A stretch of 64,000 nucleotides of DNA from Acidovorax sp. GBBC 1281 (GTDB lineage Bacteria; Pseudomonadota; Gammaproteobacteria; Burkholderiales; Burkholderiaceae_C). The stretch is taken from positions 4,797,501-4,861,500 of the forward strand of contig NZ_CP097269.1 in assembly GCF_028473645.1 (NCBI RefSeq), written 5' to 3'. The translations under genes and the position numbers were made by a program. This document shows positions 1 through 8,879 of this stretch, piece after piece; the first letter of the stretch is position 1, and each line of letters starts with the position of its first letter. Under the pieces are notes generated by a model that did not search any database, was not told where the DNA came from, and worked only from the letters and a program-made list of their open reading frames with translations.

Positions 1-426
1 GATCGGACCTTCCTTGACAATGTGGTGACCAGCACCATTGCGTATGAAGGAAACGGGCTCTGGCGGGAATACGAGGGCAGTGTTCAAGACTGGCTGACCC
101 AGTCCCGGCGCAGTGGGCTGCTCAATCCCACGTCTTTGCCCCCATCCAAGGCGGCAGTTGAGCGCAATGACACAGTGGACGTAGAGGCAAAGTCATCACA
201 TCTTCCCAAGAAGAAGTTGAGCTACAAAGAGCAACGGGAGCTTGAACAGCTCCCAACTCAAATTGCCACACTAGAGACAGAGCAACAGTCAATCCAGTCA
301 GCACTGGCTGACGGTTCCTTATATGCCAAAGATGGGGCCCGAGCTGCCGCCCTCCATGCAAGAGAGGGAGAGATCGAAAATCAACTGATGATTGCGCTAG
401 AGCGCTGGACCGCTTTGTCGTCCTAA
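1..426 (+). CDS. uup: ABC-F family ATPase Uup, C-terminal fragment
   Basis: Partial gene: the frame is open from base 1 and ends with TAA at 424-426. The fragment opens with DRTFLDNV, the H-loop region that follows the last Walker B in ABC-F proteins, then has a hydrophilic linker and a charged C-terminal coiled coil (KKKLSYKEQRELEQLP and onward). That tail is typical of Uup, a soluble tandem-ATPase protein linked to ribosome function and to precise excision of transposons. Most of the gene lies outside the window. It converges on cheB with a 26-base gap and is probably unrelated to motility, so it marks the edge of the flagellar region. Confidence 0.88.
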   Translation, partial: DRTFLDNVVTSTIAYEGNGLWREYEGSVQDWLTQSRRSGLLNPTSLPPSKAAVERNDTVDVEAKSSHLPKKKLSYKEQRELEQLPTQIATLETEQQSIQSALADGSLYAKDGARAAALHAREGEIENQLMIALERWTALSS

Positions 427-452
427 CGCCCCGTCTTATTACGCACTGATAC

Positions 453-1565
453 CTAGATGCGATGGTGCAATCGATCGGTTGCACCACGCAGCTTGGCGAT
501 CAAAGCCGGTGCAATCTGCGTCAAAGGCAAAACCTCATCTGCAGCGCCATGTGCAATGGCCTCCCGGGGCATACCGAAAACGATGCAACTTGCCTCGTCC
601 TGCACATAGTTGTAACTGCCAGCATCCTTCATCTCGCGCATCGCGGAGGCACCATCATTTCCCATGCCGGTCAGCATGATGCCGAAAACGTTACGTCCCG
701 CTACCCCCGCGGCCGACTTGAATAAGACCTCCACCGACGGCTTGTGCCGATTGACAGGAGGACCATCATCCACCACGGCCACATAGTTGGCTCCGCTGCG
801 TGCAATATGAAACTGCTTTCCTCCGGGCGCTATGTAGGCATGGCCAGGCAAGATGCGCTCTCCGTTGGCCGCTTCTTTCACTGTGATTTGGCACAACCCA
901 TTGAGCCTGGCGGCGAAGCTGGTGGTGAAACCTGGTGGCATGTGCTGAGTGATCACGATCGCCGGTGAGTCTGCTGGCATCTGCATCAGCACTTCGCGGA
1001 TGGCCTCTGTTCCACCAGTGGATGCACCGATGCAAATCAGCTTTTCCGTCGACAAGCGGCCCAACAATGTGGTCGTATGCGTCGGAGCATGTCCCCCCTC
1101 TACAGAACCAGTTGTTGGAGAGTGCGGACGGGTCGGGCTCAGCACCGGCGCTCTTCGGACCTGTGCGACAGCGGCCACCCGAATCTTCTCAACGATCTGA
1201 GTCGCCAATTCATTCAGGCCACTGGACAGGCCGACCCGGGGTTTGGCAACAAAGTCAACCGCTCCCAGTTCAAGCGCCTTCATGGTGACTTCAGCCCCCC
1301 TCTCCGTGAGCGTGGAAATCATCACCACGGGCATAGGCCGAAGGCGCATCAGGCGCCCAAGAAAATCAATCCCATCCATGCGCGGCATCTCGACGTCCAG
1401 GGTAATGACATCGGGGTTCATTTCGCGAATCATTTCGCGCGCAATCAAAGGGTCGTTGGCGGTTCCAATGCACTCCATGTCTCGCTGGCGATTGATGATT
1501 TCGGCCAAAAGACTGCGCACCAACGCCGAATCATCCACAACGATCACCCGGATCTTCCTGCTCAT
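453..1565 (-). CDS. cheB: Chemotaxis protein-glutamate methylesterase CheB
   Basis: 370 aa. An N-terminal receiver domain ([14 protein letters not shown]; phospho-acceptor D57 in [12 protein letters not shown]) is joined by a linker to the methylesterase domain. The catalytic residues are visible as S182 in CIGASTGG, H208 in ITQHMPPG and D304 in TGMGNDGA. It removes methyl groups from chemoreceptor glutamates when phosphorylated by CheA, giving adaptation. The ATG at 1565 is preferred because AAGGA lies 9 nt upstream; an in-frame TTG at 1592 would overlap cheD by a few bases. It is the last gene of the che operon. Confidence 0.97.
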   Translation of the reverse strand: MSRKIRVIVVDDSALVRSLLAEIINRQRDMECIGTANDPLIAREMIREMNPDVITLDVEMPRMDGIDFLGRLMRLRPMPVVMISTLTERGAEVTMKALELGAVDFVAKPRVGLSSGLNELATQIVEKIRVAAVAQVRRAPVLSPTRPHSPTTGSVEGGHAPTHTTTLLGRLSTEKLICIGASTGGTEAIREVLMQMPADSPAIVITQHMPPGFTTSFAARLNGLCQITVKEAANGERILPGHAYIAPGGKQFHIARSGANYVAVVDDGPPVNRHKPSVEVLFKSAAGVAGRNVFGIMLTGMGNDGASAMREMKDAGSYNYVQDEASCIVFGMPREAIAHGAADEVLPLTQIAPALIAKLRGATDRLHHRI

Positions 1566-1588
1566 TCCCTCATGTCCTTGTTCATTTC

Positions 1589-2350
1589 TCAAAAGAGGTC
1601 CACTGATCCGCCGGCAGTCGCTTTGGCAACCGTCGCAGCGTTGCCGCGAACTTCCTGCTCCACCAATGTCTCTGGATGCGCATGGGCGAGCCGCTTCACC
1701 ATCGCTTTTCCTGTCACCGGAAAGAAAACGACTTTGCGTGGATAGATATCGAGCACGTCTTCCGAAACAATCGGGATACGCTCTGTCTGGAGATAGTTGA
1801 GCACAAAGTTGGTGTTGCGCTCACCCACATTCATCGTGGTGAAGTTATGCATCACCTGTGCCCCACCAAATATCTTGGCCTGCATGCTTTCCCGGCGAGC
1901 TCCAAGTTTCAGCATTTCGTTGATCAGCAACTCCATGGCATACGAGCCATAGCGGCCGGATACATCGGAGGAATCGCCATCGGGGAGCATGAAGTGATTC
2001 ATACCACCGACCCGGCTACGGCTGTCCCAAAGGCAAGCGGCAATGCATGAGCCGAGCACGGTCATGATCACCAGATTCTCATCCGAGACGAAATATTCCC
2101 CGGGAAGCACTTTGACCGCATTGTGCTGAAAATGATGATCAAAAAAGAAGAATGAGGCTTCTCCCGGCCGGCGCGCTTGCGCCTTGAGCTCCGGCAATGT
2201 TGATTGCTTTGCTGCGGAGGCTGGAGTGCCAGTGTAAATATCGGCACTGAGCGGCGCAATTCGCGGTGCACGACGCCGCTCTACCGTTCCACCATAGGCG
2301 GACGGCGGTGCGCCAGACGGAGGGGGAAAGCCAGGGCGGGTATTGGTCAT
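1589..2350 (-). CDS. cheD: Chemoreceptor glutamine deamidase CheD
   Basis: 253 aa, longer than minimal CheD because of a proline-rich, low-complexity N-terminal extension of about 80 residues. The core carries the catalytic cysteine in [12 protein letters not shown] and the histidine in GGMNHFMLP. CheD converts specific receptor glutamines to glutamates, making them methylatable. It lies between cheR and cheB, 25 bases after cheR and 23 bases before the cheB ATG, so co-transcription is very likely. The extension shows no motif I recognise. Confidence 0.95.
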   Translation of the reverse strand: MTNTRPGFPPPSGAPPSAYGGTVERRRAPRIAPLSADIYTGTPASAAKQSTLPELKAQARRPGEASFFFFDHHFQHNAVKVLPGEYFVSDENLVIMTVLGSCIAACLWDSRSRVGGMNHFMLPDGDSSDVSGRYGSYAMELLINEMLKLGARRESMQAKIFGGAQVMHNFTTMNVGERNTNFVLNYLQTERIPIVSEDVLDIYPRKVVFFPVTGKAMVKRLAHAHPETLVEQEVRGNAATVAKATAGGSVDLF

Positions 2351-2375
2351 GTGGGCTCTTGCAGAAGACTATCGG

Positions 2376-3266
2376 TCAACGGCGCTCATACACGGTCTTG
2401 CCGCGCAAAGTGAAAAGGTCACGGGACTCGCTGAAGTTTTCAGCATGCCCGACAAAAAGCATGCCGCCTGGTTTCAACACACGATGGATGCGCTCCAGTA
2501 CCTTGCGCTGGGTGGGGGCATCGAAATAGATCATGACATTGCGGCAAAACACGACGTCGAACGGCTCCCGAAAAGGCCAGTCATCGCGGATGAGATTCAC
2601 GCTGAGGAAATCGATGCTTCGGCGCAACTCAGGTTTGGCACGCGCAAAACCGGCATTCGACGCCTTGCCCCGCAAGAAGAATCGCTGAAGGCGCTCCGCA
2701 CTCAACCCCTTCACACTGTCCAGCCGATACACCCCCTCTGCTGCCGTTGCCAACACGCGGGAGTCGATATCGCTGGCCGTCAACTTGAACGAACCGTTAC
2801 TGCTCAACGACTCCATGGCCGTCATCACGATGGAATATGGCTCTTCCCCAGTGGATGCAGCGTTGCACCAAACACTCCACGGACCCGCAGGCCGTGTACG
2901 CAGGAGATTGGCCAGAATCTCAAAGTGGTGCTGTTCGCGGAAGAACGCCGTCAGGTTGGTCGTGAGCGCGTTCACGAACTCCTGCCACTCCGGGCCATCA
3001 TGGGTTTCCAGCCAGCTCAGATATTCATGAAAGCTCGTATGCCCGGTATCGCGCAACCGCCGCGACAAACGGCTGTAGACCATTGCATGTTTGCCATCGT
3101 GCAAACTGATACCAGCCCGCTGATAAATGAGCGCCTGGACACGTGAAAAATCTGCGTTGGTCCAGACGAATTCTCGCCCTTGGGCCAAGGGTCCCGATGA
3201 AGGCGAAACCGCTGGTGATTCCGCCACGCCTCGTGCAGGAGGGAGAGGACTGGAGGTCTGGCGCAT
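2376..3266 (-). CDS. cheR: Chemotaxis methyltransferase CheR
   Basis: 296 aa. It methylates chemoreceptor glutamates using S-adenosylmethionine. An N-terminal helical domain is followed by the SAM-binding fold (VWCNAASTGEEPYSI, the glycine/acidic motif I) and FCRNVMIYFD near the C-terminus, both diagnostic for CheR. The open frame extends further upstream into cheW, but the ATG at 3266 is chosen because it lies just beyond the cheW stop and begins a plausible MRQTSSPLP N-terminus. The ribosome-binding site is weak. It sits in the che operon between cheW and cheD. Confidence 0.95.
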   Translation of the reverse strand: MRQTSSPLPPARGVAESPAVSPSSGPLAQGREFVWTNADFSRVQALIYQRAGISLHDGKHAMVYSRLSRRLRDTGHTSFHEYLSWLETHDGPEWQEFVNALTTNLTAFFREQHHFEILANLLRTRPAGPWSVWCNAASTGEEPYSIVMTAMESLSSNGSFKLTASDIDSRVLATAAEGVYRLDSVKGLSAERLQRFFLRGKASNAGFARAKPELRRSIDFLSVNLIRDDWPFREPFDVVFCRNVMIYFDAPTQRKVLERIHRVLKPGGMLFVGHAENFSESRDLFTLRGKTVYERR

Positions 3267-3369
3267 GTTGCTTTTCACTTCGAGAGGTCGGTGGTTCACA
3301 GGCCAGCGGTTACGGATACAGCCACGTCGATTGATCTCTAAGCCGTTGCGTGGCGGCGAGGTGTCGGCC

Positions 3370-3861
3370 TCATTCGTTGGCAGAAACCAAACCCATGTCC
3401 ATACTGGCCATGAGCTTCTCGATATCCAACAGGATGAGCATGCGCTCACCCACCGAGCCCAAGCCGACGATGCAGTTGGTGTCGATGGTGCTCTCCACCT
3501 CCGGGGCAACGCGGATCTGGTCCGAGTTCAGTTCCATGACGTCGCTCACCGAGTCCACCACGATCCCGACAACCCGGTTTCGCAGATTCAGGATGATGAC
3601 CACCGTGAAGCTGTTGTATTCCGCTTTGGAACAGCTGAATTTCAGCCGCATGTCAACGATAGGAACAATGGTGCCGCGCAGATTCGTCACGCCCTTGATG
3701 AAGTCTGGTGCATTGGCGATGCGTGTCGGCGGCTCATAGCCTCGGATCTCCTGCACCTTCAGGATGTCGATCCCATACTCCTCTTGATCCAGCCGGAAAG
3801 TCAAATACTCCCGGGCGCCAGAGACAGTCGCTTCATTGGTTTTTTCCATCACTCCAGCCAT
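3370..3861 (-). CDS. cheW: Chemotaxis coupling protein CheW
   Basis: 163 aa, the normal CheW length. It is a single CheW-like beta-barrel domain (EYLTFRLDQEEYGIDILKVQEIRGY ... NLRGTIVPIVDMR) that links CheA to chemoreceptors at the inner face of the membrane. AAGGAG lies 6 nt before the ATG. It follows cheA by 31 bases. A 103-base gap separates it from cheR, the largest gap in the che operon; I see no clear terminator or promoter there. Confidence 0.96.
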   Translation of the reverse strand: MAGVMEKTNEATVSGAREYLTFRLDQEEYGIDILKVQEIRGYEPPTRIANAPDFIKGVTNLRGTIVPIVDMRLKFSCSKAEYNSFTVVIILNLRNRVVGIVVDSVSDVMELNSDQIRVAPEVESTIDTNCIVGLGSVGERMLILLDIEKLMASMDMGLVSANE

Positions 3862-3892
3862 AGGGCTCTCCTTATATCAACGGGTCGCGGGC

Positions 3893-6052
3893 TCAGTGGC
3901 GAGCGCGCCGCACCAAAGCACCTGTGTCCAGGATGAGTGCCACAGTTCCGTCCCCGAGAATGGTGGCGCCGGACACATTGGGCACTTTGCGATAGTTGGT
4001 TTCAAGGTTCTTCACGACGACTTGGTGTTGGCCTAGCAACTCATCCACCAACAATGCGACCCGGCTACCGTCCGCCTCAACCACCACCATGATGTTGCTG
4101 GACTTGCTTTGATCCAGGCGAGGGACCTGGAATGTTTTCTCCAGGGCGATGACCGGCATATATTCATCCCGCACCTTGACCAATTGAGATCCTTGCGCGA
4201 CCGTATTGACATCATCGGGATTGACCTGGAACGACTCCACGACAGAAGACAGCGGAAGGATGTAGACCTCTTCTCCCACTCCTACCGACATGCCGTCCAT
4301 GATCGCCAGCGTCAGCGGCAACCGCACGGACACGCGCATGCCATACCCTTCGGCAGAGTCGATTTCCACCGACCCGTTGAGTGCAGCGATATTCCGTTTC
4401 ACCACATCCATACCGACCCCACGCCCGGAGACATCGGTCACTTCATCGGCTGTGGAGAAGCCTGGCGCGAAAATCAGGCCCCATACATCTGCGTCGCTCA
4501 TCTGATCGGAGACATCCAGCCCCCGCTCTCTGGCTTTTCGCATGATTTTCTCGCGCGAGAGTCCTCGACCATCGTCACGTACTTCAATCACGATGGAGCC
4601 GCCTTGATGCGAGGCGGACAACGTGATCGTTCCATGCTCGGACTTCCCTGCAGCAAGCCGGTCAGCAGGCATTTCAATGCCATGGTCGCAGCTGTTCCGA
4701 ACCAAATGCGTCAATGGGTCGGTGATTTTTTCGACCAAGCTCTTGTCCAGTTCGGTGGCCTCACCCAAGGTGACCATCTCGACTTTCTTGCCCAGCTTGT
4801 TGGCCAAATCTCTGAGCATCCGCGGAAAGCGGCTGAACACGATCGACATGGGAATCATGCGGATCGACATCACGGACTCTTGCAAATCCCGGGTGTTGCG
4901 ATCCAGATCGGCCAACCCCGCCAGCAACTGCTGATAAGCCCCCGCGTCAAGGCCGCGGCTGTTCTGCGCCAACATGGCCTGGGTGATTACCAATTCGCCG
5001 ACCAGATTGATCAACTGGTCAACCTTGTTCACTGCCACACGAATGGTGGTGGACTCCATCTGCGCTTGGCTGACCGCTTTGGGCTCCGCAGCGCGGGCTG
5101 CGGCTGCAGGCTGCTTGGCAGACGGGGCATCCGACACATTTGCAACGGCCACCTCCGTCCGATCGCTCGGCATACCAGGAGACCCATTGAAGAATCCATA
5201 GGGTGCTTCCGTGGACACCTCGCCCGCTTGCAGCAGGGCTGCTTCCGGATCAGCTTCCACACTGGCCGAACCGTCTTCTGCACCGATCCTGACCTGGTCT
5301 TTCGACACATGGAAGGCGAACAGATCCAGCAGGTCATCGTTGGTGGAAGTGGTCTCGACCGCGAACAGCCGGACACCCTGCTCGTCAGAAGGGACGTCGC
5401 GAATGGAACCGAGGCCGGGAATATCGCGGAACAATTCCTTGATCGCGTCAGCCTGCTCCAAACGCTCCAGCGGACCGATACGGATCTCGAGAGCGCGCGC
5501 GCTGCCCGGTGCGGCTGCCGCAGCGGGAATGGATGGGGCAGGCGTGACCGGAGCTGGCGCAGGCACAGGAGCAGGCGCTGGCGGCGGGGGGGGCGGCGCC
5601 ACGGCCGCCACAGGTTCGGCAGGAACATTGCCGGCAGCCAATTCACTGATTCGGCGAACCAGTTCCGCAGTAGATACGGCTTCGCCCTGGCCTCCCGCCT
5701 GGTGCCTTGCGAGCAGACTGCGGGACGCATCGGCAGACTCCAGCAGCACATCCACCATTTGGGGAATGGGCTGCAATTCATGGCGCCGCAAGCGGTCCAG
5801 CAGCGACTCCATTTGATGGGTCAACTCTGCAACATCGGAGAACCCGAAGGTCGCAGCCCCTCCCTTGATGGAGTGCGCGCAACGGAAAATACCGTTCAAT
5901 TCTTCGTCATTGGCCGCACTCAGATCCAGGTCCAGGAGCATGTGCTCCATCTGGTCCAGGTTCTCGCCCGCCTCTTCGAAGAAGATCTGATAGAACTGAC
6001 TGAGATCGAAGTCCGCGCCACCGCCCGCGCCTTCTTGATAGGTATCCGCCAT
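3893..6052 (-). CDS. cheA: Chemotaxis histidine kinase CheA
   Basis: 719 aa. Domains in order: HPt with phospho-acceptor H60 (FRCAHSIKGGAATF); a proline/alanine-rich linker at about 150-185; a regulator-binding-type domain at about 187-265; a second linker; the dimerisation helices; the HATPase domain (N-box HLVRNSCDHGIEMP, then DDGRGLSREK and SGRGVGMDVVK); and a C-terminal CheW-like domain. It autophosphorylates in response to receptors and passes phosphate to CheY and CheB. GGAG precedes the ATG. The long Pro-Ala linker is longer than in E. coli CheA. Confidence 0.97.
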   Translation of the reverse strand: MADTYQEGAGGGADFDLSQFYQIFFEEAGENLDQMEHMLLDLDLSAANDEELNGIFRCAHSIKGGAATFGFSDVAELTHQMESLLDRLRRHELQPIPQMVDVLLESADASRSLLARHQAGGQGEAVSTAELVRRISELAAGNVPAEPVAAVAPPPPPPAPAPVPAPAPVTPAPSIPAAAAAPGSARALEIRIGPLERLEQADAIKELFRDIPGLGSIRDVPSDEQGVRLFAVETTSTNDDLLDLFAFHVSKDQVRIGAEDGSASVEADPEAALLQAGEVSTEAPYGFFNGSPGMPSDRTEVAVANVSDAPSAKQPAAAARAAEPKAVSQAQMESTTIRVAVNKVDQLINLVGELVITQAMLAQNSRGLDAGAYQQLLAGLADLDRNTRDLQESVMSIRMIPMSIVFSRFPRMLRDLANKLGKKVEMVTLGEATELDKSLVEKITDPLTHLVRNSCDHGIEMPADRLAAGKSEHGTITLSASHQGGSIVIEVRDDGRGLSREKIMRKARERGLDVSDQMSDADVWGLIFAPGFSTADEVTDVSGRGVGMDVVKRNIAALNGSVEIDSAEGYGMRVSVRLPLTLAIMDGMSVGVGEEVYILPLSSVVESFQVNPDDVNTVAQGSQLVKVRDEYMPVIALEKTFQVPRLDQSKSSNIMVVVEADGSRVALLVDELLGQHQVVVKNLETNYRKVPNVSGATILGDGTVALILDTGALVRRARH

Positions 6053-6091
6053 TAGGGGCTCCAGTACTTAGGTTATCTGCACGCGATGGCG

Positions 6092-6454
6092 TTAGCGAAT
6101 GACTTTTTGAATCACTTCGATCAAGCGGTTCGGATCGAAAGGCTTGACGAGCCAGCCCGTGGCGCCCGCGGAACGTCCCGCCTGCTTCATCTGGTCGCTC
6201 GACTCGGTCGTGAGGATCAGAATGGGAATGGTCTTGAACCGGGGATGCTCACGCAGCTTGCGGGTCAGGCCGATTCCGTCGAGTCTTGGCATGTTCTGGT
6301 CGGCCAACACCAGATGGATATCGTGGGTTTCGGCCTTTTCGAGCGCGTCTTGCCCGTCTACCGCCTCCACCACGTGGTACCCCGCCCCGGTCAGGGTGAA
6401 GGACACCATCTTTCGCATGGACGGTGAATCATCAACGGCAAGAATCGATTGCAT
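6092..6454 (-). CDS. cheY: CheY-like single-domain response regulator (che operon copy)
   Basis: 120 aa receiver with no output domain. Acidic pocket AVDDSPSMRK, phospho-acceptor D52 in VLADQNMPRLDG, conserved threonine in ILTTES and lysine in LVKPFDP. The ATG at 6454 is chosen because GTGGAG stands 6 nt upstream; a GTG at 6466 is the alternative. It lies directly upstream of cheA and downstream of a CheZ-like gene. It differs clearly from the second CheY at 44453, which has the classical DDFSTMRR signature, so the two may have different targets, for example motor switch versus phosphate sink. Confidence 0.93.
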   Translation of the reverse strand: MQSILAVDDSPSMRKMVSFTLTGAGYHVVEAVDGQDALEKAETHDIHLVLADQNMPRLDGIGLTRKLREHPRFKTIPILILTTESSDQMKQAGRSAGATGWLVKPFDPNRLIEVIQKVIR

Positions 6455-6506
6455 GTAGGGCTCCACTCACTTGAAATATATAAGGTAACCAGTTACGGGC
6501 GCGGGC

Positions 6507-6953
6507 TCAGAACAGGTCGATTGATCCTGCATCCATTTCGCTCTGCGTGACAGGATTGGGACGGTCGGGGGCCATTTCAGCGAAGGGCGCGGCTTCTTCG
6601 CCCTCTTCGGTACCCATGGCTTCGGAGGCAAGGCGAAAAGCGCATCCTTGGAGCACCTTCGTGGTGTGCCAGATCAGTTGGGAGGCCATGTCCTGGAATT
6701 GCAGTTCAGTGACGGCACTGCGCAGTGCCGTCCGCAGCGCGGCGAGTTCCGCCGAATCGCCGACCACATCGTCGGTCAACGCACCGTTGGCTTCGCCGAA
6801 GCGTGCCAGCAGATTGTCGGTCGCATGGCTGAGCAGGCCTTCCAGTCGGTGCAGATCATGCATGACGACCAACAAGGAGTCTTGCAATTCTGCAGCAACC
6901 ATGACTGGCACTTGAACCCCTGGGCCGCCAGGGCTAGTTAGCGTAGATTGCAT
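6507..6953 (-). CDS. CheZ-like protein, candidate CheY-phosphate phosphatase
   Basis: 148 aa, first gene of the che operon. It is a mainly helical protein with a stretch TELQFQDMASQLIWHTTKVL (residues 82-101). This resembles the active-site helix of CheZ (DFQDLTGQ): D88 and Q92 match the catalytic D-x3-Q pattern seen in the canonical CheZ at 44842. The C-terminus ends in a short acidic tail (MDAGSIDLF), reminiscent of the CheY-binding tail of CheZ. The ATG at 6953 has GGAGAAACG upstream; the open frame further upstream overlaps the divergent kinase. Function as a phosphatase is inferred from the motif and from its place beside cheY. Confidence 0.6.
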   Translation of the reverse strand: MQSTLTSPGGPGVQVPVMVAAELQDSLLVVMHDLHRLEGLLSHATDNLLARFGEANGALTDDVVGDSAELAALRTALRSAVTELQFQDMASQLIWHTTKVLQGCAFRLASEAMGTEEGEEAAPFAEMAPDRPNPVTQSEMDAGSIDLF

Positions 6954-7110
6954 CGTTTCTCCAGAACTGCAAGCGGCTGCAGGGCAAACAAATTCCAATT
7001 CGGCAAGACGCTGGTGGCGGAATCCACTGGCAAAGACGTCCCATGCAAACCATTCTCTCGGCTTTCCTCGATCACCGCCGCACGGGACAAACACCCTTGT
7101 TTGTTCCAAT

Positions 7111-8241
7111 ATGTATCCTATGATAGCGTTCCCCATGCCATCAGGAGTAACGGATCGACCCTTGCGCATCCTGCATTTAGAAGATTCTGTAGCGGATCAT
7201 GAGTTGGCTTGCATTACGTTGCGCCGCGCCAACGTGGTGTATGAAATCCACCACGTGGACACACTGACATCGTTCATAGAGCAACTCGATGCAGAGCCTT
7301 TCGATCTGATCCTTGCGGACTACCGCCTGCCTGGCTTCACTGCGCTGGACGCTTGGAGTGTGGTGGCGCAGCGGGAGCCCCATCCGCCCTTCGTATTGCT
7401 TTCCGGTGCCATCGGCGAGGCGGCAGCGGTGGATGCGATGCGGCTGGGCATTGCGGACTACCTTCTCAAAGACGACATGGCGAGGCTGCCGCACGTCATT
7501 GACCGCGCCATCGAAGTGCACGAGGCTCGGCGCGCGAGGGAGAAAGCCACGGCCGATCTGGCTGCGTCCGAACGGCGACTGGCAGAACTCACCGAGCATT
7601 TGCAAAGCTCGATCGAAAAAGAACGGGCCGCCATTGCCCGCGAGATCCACGATGACATTGGCGGTGCATTGAGTGCCGTGCGCTTCGATGTGGGCTGGAT
7701 CAGCCGGCATGCCAAGGACGACGGGACGCAAGCCCACGCGGCGGCCGCCACCGAGATGCTGCAGCACGCCATCGAGGCGAGTCAGCGCATCATGATGAAT
7801 CTGCGCCCACCCATCCTGGACCAGGGCCTGGTGGCCGCCGTGCAATGGCTGGCGGAAAGTTTCGAGCGGCGCACCGGCATTCCCACCCGGGTGCACACGA
7901 GCAAGGACACAATCCACGTGGACGCAGCCATTCAGCTGGTGGCTTACCGCACGGCGCAGGAAGCCCTGACCAACGTCTTCAAATATGCCGAAGCGCGACA
8001 GGTTGGCGTCGACCTGTCGGACAGCGAGGGGGTACTGACACTGGAAGTCACCGACGACGGACGGGGCATGGAGCCTGCCATGCGGGAGAAGCCCAAATCA
8101 TTCGGTCTCAAAGGCCTTCAAGAACGAGCGCGCACCGTGGGAGGATGGCTCGACATCAGCAGCCATCCCGGCCGCGGAACCGCCGTCATCCTGTCGGTGC
8201 CGCTGACACCCCAAAACATTTCAGAGGAGGAGGCACCATGA
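7111..8241 (+). CDS. Receiver-histidine kinase (HisKA_3 type)
   Basis: 376 aa, soluble, with no membrane segment. An N-terminal receiver domain (LHLEDSVADHE; acceptor D70 in LILADYRLPGF) is followed by a coiled coil, a HisKA_3 dimerisation motif with H180 (IAREIHDDIGGALSAV) and a HATPase domain (TAQEALTNVFKYA, VTDDGRGM). This receiver-first order suggests that another kinase controls it. It overlaps the next gene by ATGA, so the NarL-type regulator is its likely partner. The start is uncertain: ATG codons occur at 7111, 7123 and 7135 and none has a good ribosome-binding site. It is divergent from the che operon. Confidence 0.85.
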   Translation: MYPMIAFPMPSGVTDRPLRILHLEDSVADHELACITLRRANVVYEIHHVDTLTSFIEQLDAEPFDLILADYRLPGFTALDAWSVVAQREPHPPFVLLSGAIGEAAAVDAMRLGIADYLLKDDMARLPHVIDRAIEVHEARRAREKATADLAASERRLAELTEHLQSSIEKERAAIAREIHDDIGGALSAVRFDVGWISRHAKDDGTQAHAAAATEMLQHAIEASQRIMMNLRPPILDQGLVAAVQWLAESFERRTGIPTRVHTSKDTIHVDAAIQLVAYRTAQEALTNVFKYAEARQVGVDLSDSEGVLTLEVTDDGRGMEPAMREKPKSFGLKGLQERARTVGGWLDISSHPGRGTAVILSVPLTPQNISEEEAP

Positions 8242-8867
8242 TCCAGGTCGTGCTGTGTGATGACCATGCGGTCCTGCGAAGGGGCATCCGTGACACGCTC
8301 TCGGAGGCACCGGACATTCAGGTGACGGGCGAGGCCGGTGGCTACTCCGAGCTGAGGGAGGTATTGCGCACCGCGCCTTGCGACGTGCTGCTGCTCGATC
8401 TCAACATGCCCGGTCGCAGCGGCCTGGAAGTGCTCGCCAGCCTTCGCGAGACGGACTCCGCCGTCAAGGTACTGGTCGTCTCGATGTATCCCGAGGATCA
8501 ATATGCGCTGCGGTGCCTGCGCGCGGGCGCACAGGGCTATGCCAACAAAGCAGGCGACCCGGTGGAGTTGATCGAAGCCGTGCGCACCGTGATGAAAGGC
8601 CGCAAGTACCTCACTCCGGAGGTAGCGCAGATGCTGGCGGACAGCCTGGCGCAGCCGAGTCCCGAGTTGCCCCACGAGGCGTTGTCGGAGAGGGAACTGC
8701 AAACCCTGGTGAAGATTGCGTCCGGCAAACGCCTGTCAGACATCGCGGAAGAACTGATGCTGAGCCCCAAGACGGTCAGCGTCTACCGGTCCCGCGTGTT
8801 GGAAAAACTCAAGCTCACCAACAACGCGGAACTCACGGTGTACGCCATTCGCAACCAGTTGGTCTGA
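8238..8867 (+). CDS. NarL/LuxR-family DNA-binding response regulator
   Basis: 209 aa. Receiver domain (VVLCDDHAVLRRGI; acceptor D54 in LLLDLNMPGRSG; lysine in YANKAGDP) plus a C-terminal LuxR-type helix-turn-helix (LSERELQTLVKIASGK ... LSPKTVSVYRSRVLEKLKL). The start overlaps the kinase stop (ATGA) and is preceded by GAGGAGGAGG, indicating translational coupling. It is most likely the transcriptional output of the upstream kinase. Target genes are unknown; its location between che and fli genes makes motility genes an obvious guess, but no binding site can be shown here. Confidence 0.9.
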   Translation: MIQVVLCDDHAVLRRGIRDTLSEAPDIQVTGEAGGYSELREVLRTAPCDVLLLDLNMPGRSGLEVLASLRETDSAVKVLVVSMYPEDQYALRCLRAGAQGYANKAGDPVELIEAVRTVMKGRKYLTPEVAQMLADSLAQPSPELPHEALSERELQTLVKIASGKRLSDIAEELMLSPKTVSVYRSRVLEKLKLTNNAELTVYAIRNQLV

Positions 8868-8879
8868 AGGCCTGGCCGC

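Noticed and set aside
463-486. 8-bp perfect inverted repeat TGGTGCAA/TTGCACCA at the end of cheB
   Set aside because: It lies within the last codons of cheB and has no T-run in either direction, so it is not a convincing terminator.
4109-6055. Long open frame of 648 codons on the plus strand opposite cheA
   Set aside because: It is the antisense shadow of a GC-rich gene; the translation is His/Arg/Gln-rich and resembles no family.
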